Below are positions 1 to 8,078 of a stretch of 64,000 nucleotides of DNA, piece after piece. Source of the stretch: Thalassomonas viridans (GTDB taxonomy: Bacteria; Pseudomonadota; Gammaproteobacteria; Enterobacterales; Alteromonadaceae); NCBI RefSeq assembly GCF_000948985.2, contig NZ_CP059734.1:1054001-1118000 (forward strand), given 5' to 3'. Under the pieces are notes generated by a model. It saw only the letters and a list, made by a program, of their open reading frames with translations, searched no databases and had not been told where the DNA came from. The position numbers were made by a program, and so were the translations under genes. The first letter of the stretch is position 1. Every line of letters starts with the position of its first letter.

Positions 1-948
1 GATCCCGAAGTGATCAAAAATGTCGCCAAACAAATCAGAACGGAAGCAAAGCTCAATGCCCTCTACTGCTTTACTGTTGCGGATCTGATGGCAACGAATG
101 ATCAATGCTGGAATGAGTGGCAAGAAAGCTTACTCACCGACCTCTATATCTCATTGAGGAATGCACTCAAAAATGGCATTGAAAATGTGTTTGAACAACG
201 TATTGTTATTCGAGAAAACAAAGATGAAGCGTTAAAATTTTTGCTTGGTACTGACTTTAATGAGTGTGATGTTAAGCGGTTATGGGCAACAATCCCTAGC
301 AATTTTTTTAACTCAAATCAGGTCAATGAAATTGTCGAATTCACTTCCCAGGTACTGAATAAGGGCACTAAAACTGAAGTGGTGTCCCTCTCTGAAGATA
401 CCAGCTTAGAATGCAGTAATTTATTGGTATACGCCAAAGACAGAAGTATGCTCTTTGTGGACTTATTCAATACGCTTTCTTCTTTGAAGGTAAGGGTTAA
501 AGAAGCACAGCTCTATAAAACGAAAGACAATAACGTATTGGAAGTGATCAAAATTCTTGATCACAACGACGAGGCAATATCAGACAGTTACCGCTCGGCA
601 CAGATCACCCAAAAAATCGCTAAAGTGCTCTCAGGTGTCGGTACGGTGCAAAAGCCCGTGAAACCGAAGTTTGTTAAAAATTTTGAAAATTCGCCTGAAA
701 TAGAATTTCTACAAACACCGAAAGCCGACAAAATATTATTGCGGGTAAATGCGCTTGATAATCCCTCGTTGATCGAGAAAATTTGCAACGTTTTTCAACA
801 AAACCAGTTAACGGTACATTCCGCTAAAATAAGCTCGCTGGGCGAATGTTCCGAAAACGTATTTGCGATTTCTACTCAAGATAGTTCGAAGATATCGGGT
901 AAGGATAAGTCGGAGCTGGCGCAGATGTTACTAAATGACATCGCCTGA
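1..948 (+). CDS. glnD: GlnD C-terminal part (PII uridylyltransferase), 5' end outside window
   Basis: The frame is open from base 1, so the gene begins before the window; about 315 C-terminal residues are visible. The segment around residues 20-60 (ADLMATN...WNEWQESLLTDLY) matches the helical end of the HD hydrolase region of GlnD. Two ACT domains follow: about residues 140-190 (LLVYAKDRSMLFVDLF...) and 245-300 (KILLRVNALDNPSLIEKICNVF...). GlnD uridylylates and deuridylylates PII proteins in response to glutamine. The sequence is divergent from the E. coli enzyme, so it could be a second copy. It converges with the asparagine-synthase operon. That neighbour makes glutamine or ammonia transfer a shared theme, but the link is only suggestive. 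Confidence 0.8.
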   Translation, partial: DPEVIKNVAKQIRTEAKLNALYCFTVADLMATNDQCWNEWQESLLTDLYISLRNALKNGIENVFEQRIVIRENKDEALKFLLGTDFNECDVKRLWATIPSNFFNSNQVNEIVEFTSQVLNKGTKTEVVSLSEDTSLECSNLLVYAKDRSMLFVDLFNTLSSLKVRVKEAQLYKTKDNNVLEVIKILDHNDEAISDSYRSAQITQKIAKVLSGVGTVQKPVKPKFVKNFENSPEIEFLQTPKADKILLRVNALDNPSLIEKICNVFQQNQLTVHSAKISSLGECSENVFAISTQDSSKISGKDKSELAQMLLNDIA

Positions 949-1266
949 GAACAAAGCATATTGGCCTAAGTTTGTTAACACCTAAGTTTGAAATGTTTGG
1001 ACGCTGCGTCACCTCGACGTATTCTGGACTCATCTTTGCGAAAAGCCATATCAAACCCCCAATGTGCAGCAACCGGCAATTACGCAAAATTCGTGACAGG
1101 GTCCATTTATCACACTAAGTACATAATCTTCGGAGCCAGGCAAGGGCTGAGGTGATGAAACACCTCGCCTGCATGCAGGTGTTTAGCTTTAGTCAGGAAG
1201 GATAAAGCTGTGCCCTTGAAAATTTATCCTCATCGAATTTTGCTCATCTACTTAATGTCATTGCTA
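949..1266. other. Convergent intergenic region, 318 bp
   Basis: This lies between the 3' ends of the glnD-like gene and the asparagine synthase operon. I see no gene. At 1158-1184 there is an inverted repeat (AAACACCT ... AGGTGTTT) with a nested palindrome CCTGCATGCAGG. It could act as a bidirectional terminator, although no long T run follows it. Confidence 0.5.
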
Positions 1267-3273
1267 TTAAATTGTCCAACCGAGCGCCTGTGCCTTGTTA
1301 TACGCTTTTTCGCTAATATCTTGTGCAACAAAATGATGATGTAAAATCATCACACCTAATACGTGATTTAATAACGCATCGTTTTGTATTTTTTCAGCCT
1401 CGCTGGTGACATCACTTTCCTGACGTTTTATCAGAACTTCCAAAAAGCCAGCATCAATAAGTTTTGCATCTTCAAGTTGCCTGGGGGAAGCAAACTCATT
1501 TAACAGAGATTTTAGTTTTTGCCACTTTTTATCATCGGTATGTGCAGGCGGTGCCATAAAGGCAAACTTCTCACGGTTGTATAATGTTTCAGGGATAACA
1601 CCTTTAACAGCTTCTCTTAATACATGTTTTTCTCTGGAACCTTTAATTCGCATTTCCGGTGGGATTAATGTCGCAAACTCAGCCAGTTTATGGTCTAAAA
1701 ATGCAGGCCTTGCTTCCATTGAGTTTGCCATATCAACCCTGTCGCCACCCCAAGTCAGGATTTGACCTTCTAACATGGTTTTTATCCAAACATACTGTGC
1801 TTTATCGAGAGGGTGACGACCGGAAAGGTAGTTACAGTCAAGTTTTTCAGCGATTGCTTCACCGGGTTCATAGCCGGCTATTTCTTCTCGCCTCGAATGA
1901 TGAAGCAATTGTTTTGCTGTGCCTGAGCAGCTCAACCAGGGTTGCAAACAGCTCGGCGTAAAGCCTACTTTGTTGTTAATTTGCTCGCAGATGTATTCAT
2001 CTTTTGGCAGCATTGCCCCCTGAAACAGCTTATTATTTTCCTCTAACGCTTTTTGCCAAGCTTTAGCCTGTTCGCTACTTACCCCCTCCATGCCGTGTAA
2101 AAACATATCTTTTCTAAAGGCCGGGTAACCGGCAAACAACTCGTCAGAGCCTTCACCGGTTAATACAACTTTGTAATTAACATGTCGAACTTGCTGAGAC
2201 ATCATCAGCTTAGCAACAGCCAAGGTGTTATAAATGGTGCGCTCTGTATGCCAAATTGTACGCTCAAAATTGTCGTACAATAATTCTGCATTCAATTCGA
2301 GTATTTCCTGCTCGGCACCAACCGATTCAGCCATTTCTGTGGCGATAGGCGTTTCATCATAATCTTTATTATCAAAGGCAATAGTGAATGCTTTGATCGG
2401 CTCTTGTGACGCCGCGGATGCTAACCCCAATATGCAGCATGAATCGATACCACCGGAAAGGTAACAGCCTACGGGGACATCGGCATTTAACCTTAACTGA
2501 ACCGCTTCTAACAGGTGCTTTCTAACACCCGAAATATAATAGTCATCTGAATGTTGTGGACGCATCGCCAACTCTGGAAAGTCCATGTCCCAATACTTGG
2601 TTGTTTCGATAGAAAACTTACCATTTTTGCGCGTGATCTTCAGCATATGACCAGGCTCTACCTGTGAAATACCTTTGAAGGCAGTGGTGCCTGGCACCAT
2701 CACTTGGATCAGCTGATGAAAAAGCCCTTGCGTGTCTATTTCTGCTTTCACCTTGGGGTGTGTTAGTACGACCTTGACTTCTGAGCCAAAGACAATTTCA
2801 TCACCGGTATTTGTCCAATATAAGGGCTTTATACCAAAGCGGTCTCTGACTAAATAAAGGGCATCTTCCTGTTCATCGTAGAGGGAAAATGCAAATTCTC
2901 CCCGTAGCTGTTCTAACGCTTTGTCTATCCCTTCTTTTTTAAACAACCAGGGAACAATTTCAGAGTCACTTTTAGAGGAAAAATTCAGCCCCTTAGCCGT
3001 TAACTCAGCTCGAATACGTTGGTAGTCGTAAAACTCACCGTTATGGGCAAAAATAACGGTACCTTCAAGAAAAAACGGTTGCCGGCCTCTGTCTTCATTT
3101 AAATCAATAATCGAAAGACGAGAGTGGCTCATGCCAACACCAACATTGGCTGGGTTGCAATAACCATAATTGTCCGGTCCGCGATGGTGTTGAATCGCCG
3201 CCATGTTTACTAATATTTGTGAGTCAATGTTGTTACTTTTAGACGATGTAAAAACACCTGCGATGCCGCACAT
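1267..3273 (-). CDS. Glutamine-hydrolysing asparagine synthase family protein (AsnB type)
   Basis: The protein has 668 residues, against about 554 for E. coli AsnB. It starts MCGIAGVF, so the class II glutaminase Cys is residue 2 after Met removal. The glutaminase domain (about 1-215) contains HRGPDNYG and SHSRLSIID. The synthetase domain contains the ATP pyrophosphatase loop LSGGIDSC near residue 270 and GEGSDELFAGYP near 380. Such enzymes transfer glutamine ammonia onto an acyl-adenylate: aspartate in primary metabolism, or other carboxylates in biosynthetic clusters. It is the last gene of the minus-strand operon, 17 bp after the carbamoyltransferase-like gene. The long form and this partner make a dedicated biosynthetic role more likely than housekeeping asparagine synthesis. 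Family certain, substrate unknown. Confidence 0.9.
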   Translation of the reverse strand: MCGIAGVFTSSKSNNIDSQILVNMAAIQHHRGPDNYGYCNPANVGVGMSHSRLSIIDLNEDRGRQPFFLEGTVIFAHNGEFYDYQRIRAELTAKGLNFSSKSDSEIVPWLFKKEGIDKALEQLRGEFAFSLYDEQEDALYLVRDRFGIKPLYWTNTGDEIVFGSEVKVVLTHPKVKAEIDTQGLFHQLIQVMVPGTTAFKGISQVEPGHMLKITRKNGKFSIETTKYWDMDFPELAMRPQHSDDYYISGVRKHLLEAVQLRLNADVPVGCYLSGGIDSCCILGLASAASQEPIKAFTIAFDNKDYDETPIATEMAESVGAEQEILELNAELLYDNFERTIWHTERTIYNTLAVAKLMMSQQVRHVNYKVVLTGEGSDELFAGYPAFRKDMFLHGMEGVSSEQAKAWQKALEENNKLFQGAMLPKDEYICEQINNKVGFTPSCLQPWLSCSGTAKQLLHHSRREEIAGYEPGEAIAEKLDCNYLSGRHPLDKAQYVWIKTMLEGQILTWGGDRVDMANSMEARPAFLDHKLAEFATLIPPEMRIKGSREKHVLREAVKGVIPETLYNREKFAFMAPPAHTDDKKWQKLKSLLNEFASPRQLEDAKLIDAGFLEVLIKRQESDVTSEAEKIQNDALLNHVLGVMILHHHFVAQDISEKAYNKAQALGWTI

Positions 3274-3290
3274 AAAAAGCCTCTGTAAAA

Positions 3291-4364
3291 TTAAATGATG
3301 TCAAGAACACGTTCGACACGGCGAACGAGACAGGTCAAAAGCGCTTGCCTAAGGAAAACAGCGCCGCGAGCTTGGGCAAAATACCAATTGTGGGGGGTAT
3401 CATCGAGTGAGGTACATAACTCTTCTCCACGCGCTAAGGGGTGCAAAATAATGGCTTGTGGCTTTAAAGGAGAGCGATTAGAAAGCTGATATTTTGCGCC
3501 ATATTCTTTAAATGTGTTGCCTTCCCAGGCGATAGCATTGATATAAATAACGTCAGCTAATTTAACCGCATCTGAAAATGCGTTAGTTACTTCAACATTT
3601 AACCCAGCAGCAGTAAGTTGCTCTTTTTGACCTTTGCTAAAGACAGCACTTTCTTTTTCATTAGCAACAATGGTGACTTTTGAAAATGATAAAGGAAATT
3701 TAGCGATTAATTTTAATAGACTTCTTACCGTTCTCATTTTAGAAGGCATACCTATGATACAAATTTCAATTGGGTTTTCAGGGGGCTCTTCAATAAGATC
3801 TGGTCGCCATTTAAAAATTGTATATAAATCAGCAAGCGCTTGTGTCGGGTGTTCATCTAACCCGTTTCCGGCATTGATGATAGGAATTCTCAAGCTATCC
3901 ATCATTTCTTTAACGGAAGCCTCGTTTGAGTCACGAAGCACAACACAGTCACCATAATTATTAAACATTTCAGCAACATCACTCAAGCTTTCGCCTTTCG
4001 CTATTCCCGTGGTAGAACGATCGGTAATAGACATAATATCGCCACCTAAACGATGCCAGGCACTTTCAAACGACAAACGCGTTCGGGTACTTGGTTCGTA
4101 AAAGGCAGATATTAAAATTTGCCCTTGCAGCGATGCCGAGAATCTCCCCGGGTTCGCTTCATATTTGGCCGCCAGCCTAAATAGCTGCAATAAGGTTTTC
4201 CGATCAAATTGCTCTGAGGAGTAAATATGTTGATTGGTAAGCTTTTCAAGGGGCTCACCATCTTCCATAATTGAACGCAACAAACTTTTTGGATGTGCGT
4301 TGCCGTAAACGTCGGGCTTTTTCCGGTCAAACTGCACGATATCTTTAAGCTCTGGATCTACCAT
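3291..4364 (-). CDS. Aspartate/ornithine carbamoyltransferase-family protein, PyrB-like
   Basis: The protein has 357 residues, with a roughly 40-residue N-terminal extension relative to PyrB. Carbamoyl-phosphate residues are kept: EPSTRTRLSFE near 90, the lysine loop AKGESLSDVA near 120, and HPTQAL near 170. HPLARGE stands where PyrB has HPLPR, and DDTPHNWYFAQA resembles PyrB's C-terminal region. The aspartate-binding TRxQxER motif of PyrB is absent; DVIYINAIAWEGN occupies that place. No pyrI gene follows. A carbamoyl transfer to something other than plain aspartate is therefore likely (inference). Its ATG overlaps the stop of the 40-residue upstream ORF by 7 bp, implying translational coupling. 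Confidence 0.85.
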   Translation of the reverse strand: MVDPELKDIVQFDRKKPDVYGNAHPKSLLRSIMEDGEPLEKLTNQHIYSSEQFDRKTLLQLFRLAAKYEANPGRFSASLQGQILISAFYEPSTRTRLSFESAWHRLGGDIMSITDRSTTGIAKGESLSDVAEMFNNYGDCVVLRDSNEASVKEMMDSLRIPIINAGNGLDEHPTQALADLYTIFKWRPDLIEEPPENPIEICIIGMPSKMRTVRSLLKLIAKFPLSFSKVTIVANEKESAVFSKGQKEQLTAAGLNVEVTNAFSDAVKLADVIYINAIAWEGNTFKEYGAKYQLSNRSPLKPQAIILHPLARGEELCTSLDDTPHNWYFAQARGAVFLRQALLTCLVRRVERVLDII

Positions 4365-4480
4365 AGGGATTTGCCTTTAAGGTCTTTGAATAAAAAATAA
4401 AGTAACAACAGTGGTGATAGCGCCGTAATGGCTAAAGCACTGTAGATAATTAGAAGTAAAAATTGCTCCGAAATATACAT
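4358..4480 (-). CDS. Small 40-residue membrane peptide inside the operon
   Basis: Read by hand on the minus strand: it begins MYISEQFLLLIIYSALAIT and ends with LFKDLKGKSLW. One hydrophobic segment covers about residues 7-31 with a short basic tail, so an inner-membrane peptide is expected. The ATG lies 1 bp after the symporter stop codon, and the stop overlaps the ATG of the carbamoyltransferase-like gene. This packing leaves almost no non-coding base between the genes. It could be an accessory subunit of the symporter or a coupling ORF. I do not recognise a family. The evidence is position, hydrophobicity and tight coupling only. Confidence 0.55.
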   Translation of the reverse strand: MYISEQFLLLIIYSALAITALSPLLLLYFLFKDLKGKSLW

Positions 4481-4481
4481 A

Positions 4482-5897
4482 CTAGTTACCGGCCTGATTT
4501 TGCCATTCGAACTCAATGGCTTTAACTCGCATAAAGTACTGACAAATTAAAAGAGAAATAAAACACGAACTAAGCGCTGCGGTGTAAAAGCCAATTTGAA
4601 AATAACAAATCAACCCGGTAATCGTACCCGTGAGCATTGCGATGGCGGCACCGCGCCCAGACAAGCTGTTGCCGTACAAGCCATAAATAATTGGCCAGAT
4701 CGTTGAAGCAACAAAGGCTCCGGTAAAATTGAGTAATGCACCAAGCGTTGTCAATTTGGGTAAACAAATCAGCCAAGTGATCACACCCAACAAAATAATC
4801 ATGGCTTTGTTAAAGACTATGGTTTGTTGGCTTGAAGCATTTTTCATTAATAATTTCTTATAAATATCGTTCGATAGTAAATCAGCGGTTGCCGCCAGTA
4901 ACGAATCCATACTCGAAGCCAGCGCAGAAAAGATAATAATAAAAACTAAGATAGCACCTGATGCCCCTAACACATTGGCAGCAACTAATGGGCCGACCAT
5001 GTCCGGAGATTCGGGAAAAATACCGAGAGAATAAGCCGAAAGTGCAATAAACCCGGTTACAATAGGTATTGGGAACCATAACAAACCAGAAACTAAGAAA
5101 GACTTTTTACCCACTCCTTGCTTAAAGGCAAACGCTCTAGACCACCAAACATTTGAATGAAATATTTCACCAATACCAAAAAAGATGTTATTAAAGAAAA
5201 ACATAATTGCTGCCGGAAACAACAAATTAAGCAATTCAGGCTGATATTGTTGAACACCTTGATAAACCGTTGAAAACCCTGTTTGATTAATGCAGATATA
5301 AGCGATATAGGCAACGCCAGATATTATGATGATGGTTTGAGCAAAATCTGTTGCGATTACGGCCCTGAGCCCTCCCAATAAGGTATAAACAACACAGACA
5401 AAAATAATAACCGTCATACCCGTGTGGTAACTTACCGGGCTTAAACTTGATAACAGTATGCCGCCAGCCATGCCCAAACTTATCAGCCAGCCTAGCGCAT
5501 AACATAAAGAGATTATAAGAAAGACTGCCCAAGCCGCGCGGCCATAGCGGGTGTGAATAAAATCACCGCTAGTATACCCACTTGGTAAGAGCTGCTTAAT
5601 TTTACTTGCTAGTGGTGCAAACAGGATTAACCCTAAGGCGGCCATGCTGTAGCCAAGCATGCCCCATACACCAAATTGAAATGTTAATTGTGGAGCAACT
5701 AAAGTGGTATTGCTTGTAACCCAGGTAGCCATTGCCGTTGCAGTCGCTAAAGCAAAGCCCACATTGCGTCCTGCTAACACAAAGTCATCGTGAGACTTAG
5801 ATCTTTTGCCAAGATACCAGCCCCATAAAATCCAAAGCGCTGAAAAGCCCGCTAAAATAACTATTGCCGTTTGAAAGCTTATTTGTGTCGAAGTCAT
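4482..5897 (-). CDS. Sodium:solute symporter family (SSS) transporter
   Basis: The protein has 471 residues with about 13 hydrophobic segments. Family signatures include DFVLAGRNVGFALATATAMATW near residue 38 and YTLLGGLRAVIATDFAQ near 170, typical of the SSS family (PutP, urea/DUR3-like and related carriers). It would move a small organic solute with Na+ across the inner membrane. It starts 1 bp before the stop of the 127-residue gene and is followed 1 bp later by the 40-residue ORF, so it sits in the centre of the operon. The likely substrate is a precursor or the product of the two downstream enzymes, for example an amino acid, amide or ureido compound, but nothing in the sequence fixes this. 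Confidence 0.88.
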   Translation of the reverse strand: MTSTQISFQTAIVILAGFSALWILWGWYLGKRSKSHDDFVLAGRNVGFALATATAMATWVTSNTTLVAPQLTFQFGVWGMLGYSMAALGLILFAPLASKIKQLLPSGYTSGDFIHTRYGRAAWAVFLIISLCYALGWLISLGMAGGILLSSLSPVSYHTGMTVIIFVCVVYTLLGGLRAVIATDFAQTIIIISGVAYIAYICINQTGFSTVYQGVQQYQPELLNLLFPAAIMFFFNNIFFGIGEIFHSNVWWSRAFAFKQGVGKKSFLVSGLLWFPIPIVTGFIALSAYSLGIFPESPDMVGPLVAANVLGASGAILVFIIIFSALASSMDSLLAATADLLSNDIYKKLLMKNASSQQTIVFNKAMIILLGVITWLICLPKLTTLGALLNFTGAFVASTIWPIIYGLYGNSLSGRGAAIAMLTGTITGLICYFQIGFYTAALSSCFISLLICQYFMRVKAIEFEWQNQAGN

Positions 5898-5898
5898 C

Positions 5899-6282
5899 CT
5901 ACCCTCTATTGCTTCGTATACTTATTATTAGAAGACAAAACAATAAAAAACCCAAAACAAAGAAAGTCAGTGATTCAAAGAGAGGGTAGTGTTTTACACT
6001 GAAGTGGGTTGAGCTGTTAACTTTACTGTCGTTACCAACAAATTGAATGGCATACTCGGCGTCCTGCAAACCAGAAAGGCTTATGAACTTTTGCTCCTGG
6101 ATACTGCCCGAAAAAATAAACTCATTATTGCTATACAGGCGAAACTCATTGCAACGCTCAGCGCAGTCTTCGTGAGGAACACTAAAGGTGCCATACCCTT
6201 CCTTGAGTTCATTTGCTTGAACACCATGCACCGCAAATAGAAACAGGAATGAAACGATTAATTTCACAACGCATCCATTCAT
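5899..6282 (-). CDS. Secreted, C-terminally membrane-anchored 127-aa protein
   Basis: An N-terminal signal peptide ends near residue 24 (VHGVQANE). A periplasmic part of about 70 residues has a Cys pair (CAERC) near residues 39-43. One C-terminal transmembrane helix (about 103-122) ends in a basic RSNRG tail. I do not recognise a family. It is the first gene of the operon and is coupled to the symporter, so a periplasmic substrate-capture or regulatory partner of the transporter is plausible. The promoter should lie in 6283-6521. Confidence 0.65.
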   Translation of the reverse strand: MNGCVVKLIVSFLFLFAVHGVQANELKEGYGTFSVPHEDCAERCNEFRLYSNNEFIFSGSIQEQKFISLSGLQDAEYAIQFVGNDSKVNSSTHFSVKHYPLFESLTFFVLGFLLFCLLIISIRSNRG

Positions 6283-6521
6283 TATTATTTTAAACTGTAA
6301 TTAACCTAGCATTGTTTAGAGTTCTAATCAATTGCATATTAATTAACGTTTGGATACGCAGCGTTACATCACCTTTAATAAAGAAGAAATAAACTTCAAA
6401 GGAAATCTTACTAACATTTGAATAACAAAAAATGAGCGTGTAGTTACTCTACATGACATTTTTCTAACACGGATGGGTGTAAAAATAGCCAAAAAGATAA
6501 TTCACGGCCAAAAAAGGCCAT
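6283..6521. other. Intergenic region upstream of the operon
   Basis: AT-rich, 239 bp, expected to hold the promoter of the minus-strand operon. A short hairpin GGCCAAAAAAGGCC sits near 6508-6521. I could not define a convincing -35/-10 pair. Confidence 0.35.
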
Positions 6522-6992
6522 ATGTGCCAATCTGGCTTTTTTACCCATACAGCAGGAGAATACCAGTTAGCTTCGAATGACAGTGCAAGGTTAAGCGCCT
6601 CGGCTCACTTGATGGAAAATGATGCACCCGGTTATATTAATACGGTAGCGGAGCATCAAGATTTTGAGAGTATGACTGGCAGGTTTCAAGCCATGCATGT
6701 TGAGCCTCTGGTACTGCATTATGAAAACCGTCATCAGGCAAGTTTTAGTCAACGCTGGCAACGCTGTATTTCTAATGCACTGATCACCTTACCCAAGGTA
6801 ACTGGGCAATATAGCGCTGTTTTAGTACAAGCATCCTTGTCTGTGGGGTTAACGTTTTACTATGTATTAGCTCGCTGCCTTGATGGCATAGCCCAAGCTT
6901 CAATAGCAGCAGGCGTGCAACTCAAAGGGATATTAGGGCATATTTTAGTTTTTGTCGGCAAAGCCGAACAAAAATCGAAGCGCTTACTATAA
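6522..6992 (+). CDS. Hypothetical protein, 156 aa
   Basis: An open frame of 156 residues without recognisable domain. The N-terminal half is polar and the C-terminal half (about 85-150) is mildly hydrophobic (QYSAVLVQASLSVGLTFYYVLARCLDG). No clear ribosome-binding site precedes the ATG, and the region sits at the edge of an IS-rich accessory stretch. It could be a real orphan gene or a chance frame. Confidence 0.35.
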   Translation: MCQSGFFTHTAGEYQLASNDSARLSASAHLMENDAPGYINTVAEHQDFESMTGRFQAMHVEPLVLHYENRHQASFSQRWQRCISNALITLPKVTGQYSAVLVQASLSVGLTFYYVLARCLDGIAQASIAAGVQLKGILGHILVFVGKAEQKSKRLL

Positions 6993-7381
6993 AGTTTATC
7001 CGCTGGGTATTAGGACTGATGATAAATACGCTCTACAAAACCGTAAAAAATGCGATAGATAGGGTGTTTTAAATAAAAATGATAATTTCGCATGGTAAAA
7101 AGCGCAATACGGGACAACTACAAACTTGCACTCCTATGTTGAATGTGGGAAACATACTGGACTAAGGAAGATTTGAGGTCTTTTCTGGCGAAGAAACCGG
7201 CCCTCAAATTTACTTTAAAAAAGACCAATTCACCATTGATTTCCCCGTAAATTGGTCTTTCATTAATAATGCTATCCAAGTCCAAAAAGAAAGCAGCTAT
7301 TGCAACACATCCATCAATGAACTGCTGCAATAACAGGCGTTATTACTAAGCAAGAGTAAAGCAAACGTAGTAACTTAAGTC

Positions 7382-7415
7382 GCAATCCCTGAGTGGGACA
7401 ACACCCAGAGATTGC
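7382..7415 (+). promoter_or_regulatory. Conserved leader hairpin upstream of symE copy A
   Basis: Arms GCAATCCCTGAGTG and CACCCAGAGATTGC pair over 14 positions with two mismatches. The loop differs from the copy at 36094-36128 while the stem is conserved. It lies about 20 bases before the ribosome-binding site AGGAG, so it could control translation or be the target of an antisense RNA, as known for symE/symR. Confidence 0.5.
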
Positions 7416-7446
7416 TAACCACCACGAACTTCAACAGGAGTACGTA

Positions 7447-7731
7447 ATGGCTAAATATCATCATACGCCAGAGCTTGCCTCGGCAAAAGTAAAATATCCT
7501 ATTTATCGGCAACTTACCGTACAGGAGACGGTTTGCAACACGGCGACGAAAACCCGTGGCATAGGCATTAACTATGTGCCCGTCAAGCTGGAGCCCTGTG
7601 TATTGCTCAGGGGGAAATGGCTGAGGCAGGCCGGTTTTCCTGCCGGGCAAAAGGTTAGTGTTGTTGTCAGTCAGGCGGAGATAGTTATTAAACCGAAACC
7701 AGCGGAGCTAAGCCCGACTGTTAAAAACTAG
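7447..7731 (+). CDS. SymE-like toxin family protein, copy A
   Basis: The protein has 94 residues. The C-terminal part (about 50-85; LEPCVLLRGKWLRQAGFPAGQKVSV...) carries the SymE family signature, in which a small basic protein with an AbrB-like fold acts as an RNA-targeting or nucleoid-associated type I toxin. Start chosen at the ATG preceded by CAGGAG seven bases upstream; the open frame extends further up but without a site. It sits in a repeated module with leader hairpin and own terminator. SymE in E. coli is SOS-induced and restrained by the antisense RNA SymR; no antisense promoter could be assigned by eye. Confidence 0.75.
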   Translation: MAKYHHTPELASAKVKYPIYRQLTVQETVCNTATKTRGIGINYVPVKLEPCVLLRGKWLRQAGFPAGQKVSVVVSQAEIVIKPKPAELSPTVKN

Positions 7732-7759
7732 TCCGTGCTTTATTGAAAAGCCATAAGTT

Positions 7760-7794
7760 AAGCTGCTGTGTCTTAAGCAGGTACAGCAGCTTTA
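7760..7794 (+). terminator. Terminator-like hairpin after symE copy A
   Basis: Inverted repeat AAGCTGCTGT ... ACAGCAGCTT followed by TTT. Close relatives sit at 27433-27470, 30388-30421 and 36472-36506. Confidence 0.6.
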
Positions 7795-7800
7795 TCATAA

Positions 7801-8078
7801 CAGGAATAGTCCGCCCGGTTTTGCTCAACACCTAATACACGGGCGAATAAGCAATGTGGGACATCCGCAACTGTCTTTATTTCCCGTTATTTTTTTGGCA
7901 GTGAAGCTTGCTGTGGCCCAGGCTCGGTGGTCTCAAATTTCGCTTTCCGGAGTAAGTAAGGAGGGGATAGCTATTAACTGGCAAGAAGGTAAATCTTGAA
8001 TGTCCATGTTTGATCGGCGGCTTTTTCCTAAAATCATTGAGTTGGCCGATAAGTTAACTCGTCACAAGTGAGGTAAGA
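7801..8078. other. Intergenic stretch with mobile-element-like residue
   Basis: No supported gene. At 7849-7872 it contains a degenerate copy of the dispersed GCAATGCGGGACATCCAC repeat. The rest has no recognisable product. Confidence 0.35.

Larger units (their letters stand above)
7208..7800 (+). repeat. SymE module, copy A (full length)
   Basis: About 590 bp that recur nearly intact at 35929-36515. Order: a hairpin AAAGACCAATT ... AATTGGTCTTT (7220-7260), a conserved leader with a second hairpin (7382-7415), a SymE-like ORF (7447-7731), then a terminator-like hairpin AAGCTGCTGT ... ACAGCAGCTT (7760-7792). The bases between the two copies differ at scattered positions, including in the leader, so this is an old duplication or independent acquisition of the same cassette. 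Partial versions lie at 27361-27475 and 30370-30423. Confidence 0.8.

Noticed and set aside
872..1087. Minus-strand 71-aa frame at the end of the glnD-like gene
   Set aside because: It overlaps real coding sequence antisense and shows no family features.
3291..4364. Housekeeping pyrB
   Set aside because: The aspartate-binding TRxQxER motif is missing, no pyrI follows, and the operon context is not pyrimidine synthesis. Retained only as PyrB-like.
7118..7330. Minus-strand 70-aa frame
   Set aside because: It lies across the front hairpin of the SymE module and has no ribosome site; the sequence conservation there is explained by the repeat.
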